Positions 13,689 to 14,205 of a stretch of 14,205 bases of DNA are shown in pieces. Every line of letters starts with the position of its first letter. The stretch's first letter is position 1. The DNA comes from Alphaproteobacteria bacterium. GTDB lineage: Bacteria > Pseudomonadota > Alphaproteobacteria > Micropepsales > Micropepsaceae. The position numbers and the translations under genes were made by a program. The DNA lies in assembly GCA_947373775.1 (NCBI GenBank), contig CANBZE010000021.1, positions 1 to 14,205 of the forward strand, read 5' to 3'. A model generated the notes under the pieces. That model made no database searches, was not told the origin of the DNA, and saw only the letters and a program-made list of their open reading frames with translations.

Positions 13689-14205
13689 ATGGCTTTGCGC
13701 AAAATCCTGTTGGGTGCGGTGTTGCTGGGCGGTGCGGCCCTGCCCTCCTCTGGCGAAGCGCCGAAGAAAGATGGCGCGCCCGCCACCAAATCCTTCACCG
13801 GCGCCACCGCGAATCTGGCCCCCAGCGATCCGGCCGGACAATGGACACGCCAGGCGCGCGACTATGCCAACACCCGCTACAGCCCGCTGACCCAGATCAA
13901 CAAGAAGAATGTGGCGCGTCTGCGCATCGCCTGGAGTTTTTCCGATGGCCAGATGTACGGCCATGAAGGCGCGCCGCTGGTGGTGGGCGACACCATGTAT
14001 GTGGTCACGCCCTTTCCCAACATCGCCTATGCCCTGGATCTGTCCAAGCCGGGCGCGCCGATCAAGTGGGTGTTCCAGCCCAATCCCGATCCGCGCGCCA
14101 TCGGCAAGGCCTGTTGCGACAAGGTGCTGCGCGGTTGGGCCTATGCCGACGGCAAGCTGATCTACAATCTCTTGGACGACAACACCGTGGCGGTGGACGT
14201 CAACA
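13689..14205 (+). CDS. PQQ-dependent alcohol dehydrogenase, methanol/ethanol type, C-terminus outside the window
   Basis: 172 codons are visible from ATG 13689, with GGGGG five bases upstream. A signal peptide (MALRKILLGAVLLGGAALPS) leads into RDYANTRYSPLTQINKKNV (57-75), the usual first-blade motif, then LRIAWSF and a blade ending VVGDTMYVVTPFPN. Residues 141-150 read ACCDKVLRGW: the adjacent cysteines 142-143 are the vicinal disulfide that lies over PQQ in methanol and ethanol dehydrogenases, and AYADGKLIYNLLDDNTVAVD follows as expected. It is therefore a periplasmic quinoprotein alcohol dehydrogenase, distinct from the glucose/polyol-type enzyme at 1465-3390. Whether it uses lanthanide (XoxF type) or calcium, and whether it has a C-terminal haem domain, lies beyond the window. 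It is divergent from the esterase, which could supply alcohols by ester cleavage. Confidence 0.9.
   Translation, partial: MALRKILLGAVLLGGAALPSSGEAPKKDGAPATKSFTGATANLAPSDPAGQWTRQARDYANTRYSPLTQINKKNVARLRIAWSFSDGQMYGHEGAPLVVGDTMYVVTPFPNIAYALDLSKPGAPIKWVFQPNPDPRAIGKACCDKVLRGWAYADGKLIYNLLDDNTVAVDVN

Noticed and set aside
13587..13964. Upstream extension of the esterase frame
   Set aside because: Antisense to the PQQ alcohol dehydrogenase; GGAGG and a signal peptide place the start at 13586.
13689..14205. Calling the alcohol dehydrogenase a lanthanide XoxF enzyme
   Set aside because: The diagnostic aspartate pair lies beyond the window; the visible part cannot separate XoxF from calcium types.

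Overview
The window reads as chromosomal DNA of a high-GC Gram-negative bacterium, most likely an alphaproteobacterium. The reasons are strongly G/C-ending codons, a C-rich/G-rich palindromic repeat of the kind common between alphaproteobacterial genes, and a near-perfect EcfG-type (general stress sigma factor) promoter, GGAAC-N16-CGTT, in front of a ferritin-like gene. I cannot name a genus. I see no tRNA, rRNA, CRISPR array, transposase or phage gene.

Layout. Minus strand, 1-7789: the N-terminal part of a GntR-type regulator cut by the window edge (1-340); an exported beta-propeller protein (480-1394); a periplasmic quinoprotein of the membrane glucose/polyol dehydrogenase family (1465-3390), translationally coupled to a small four-helix membrane protein just upstream (3380-3766); a tight three-gene operon of two tandem PAL-like NHL propellers and a lactonase-like amidohydrolase (6856 down to 3872); a short ferritin-like gene (7021-7470) and a small secreted protein (7538-7789). 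Plus strand: a 1015-residue fusion of two pectate-lyase/GH55-like beta-helix domains and a C-terminal propeller (7997-11044). It ends at a strong two-way terminator facing a minus-strand pair, a type B carboxylesterase (13586-11973) and a Tat-exported sugar isomerase/epimerase-like TIM barrel (11957-11091). Divergent from that pair, a PQQ alcohol dehydrogenase with a vicinal-cysteine motif begins at 13689 and runs off the window.

Theme. Apart from the regulator, the ferritin and the small membrane protein, every gene carries an export signal, and six proteins are or contain beta-propellers. Together they look like an extracytoplasmic carbohydrate or aromatic-ester oxidation locus. In that reading polymer or ester is opened by the beta-helix fusion and the esterase, PQQ enzymes oxidise alcohols or sugars and feed electrons to the quinone pool, and lactonase, lyase and isomerase-like enzymes process the products. 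The pathway is inference; the family assignments are much firmer.

The most unusual details are: (1) a ferritin-like protein whose helix B and helix C iron ligands are about 34 residues too close; (2) a tandem pair of PAL-like propellers, one with every expected catalytic and zinc residue and the other lacking two zinc histidines and the catalytic tyrosine; (3) a split quinoprotein resembling the SldB/SldA arrangement; (4) the beta-helix/propeller fusion; and (5) a GntR protein with a degenerate recognition helix.
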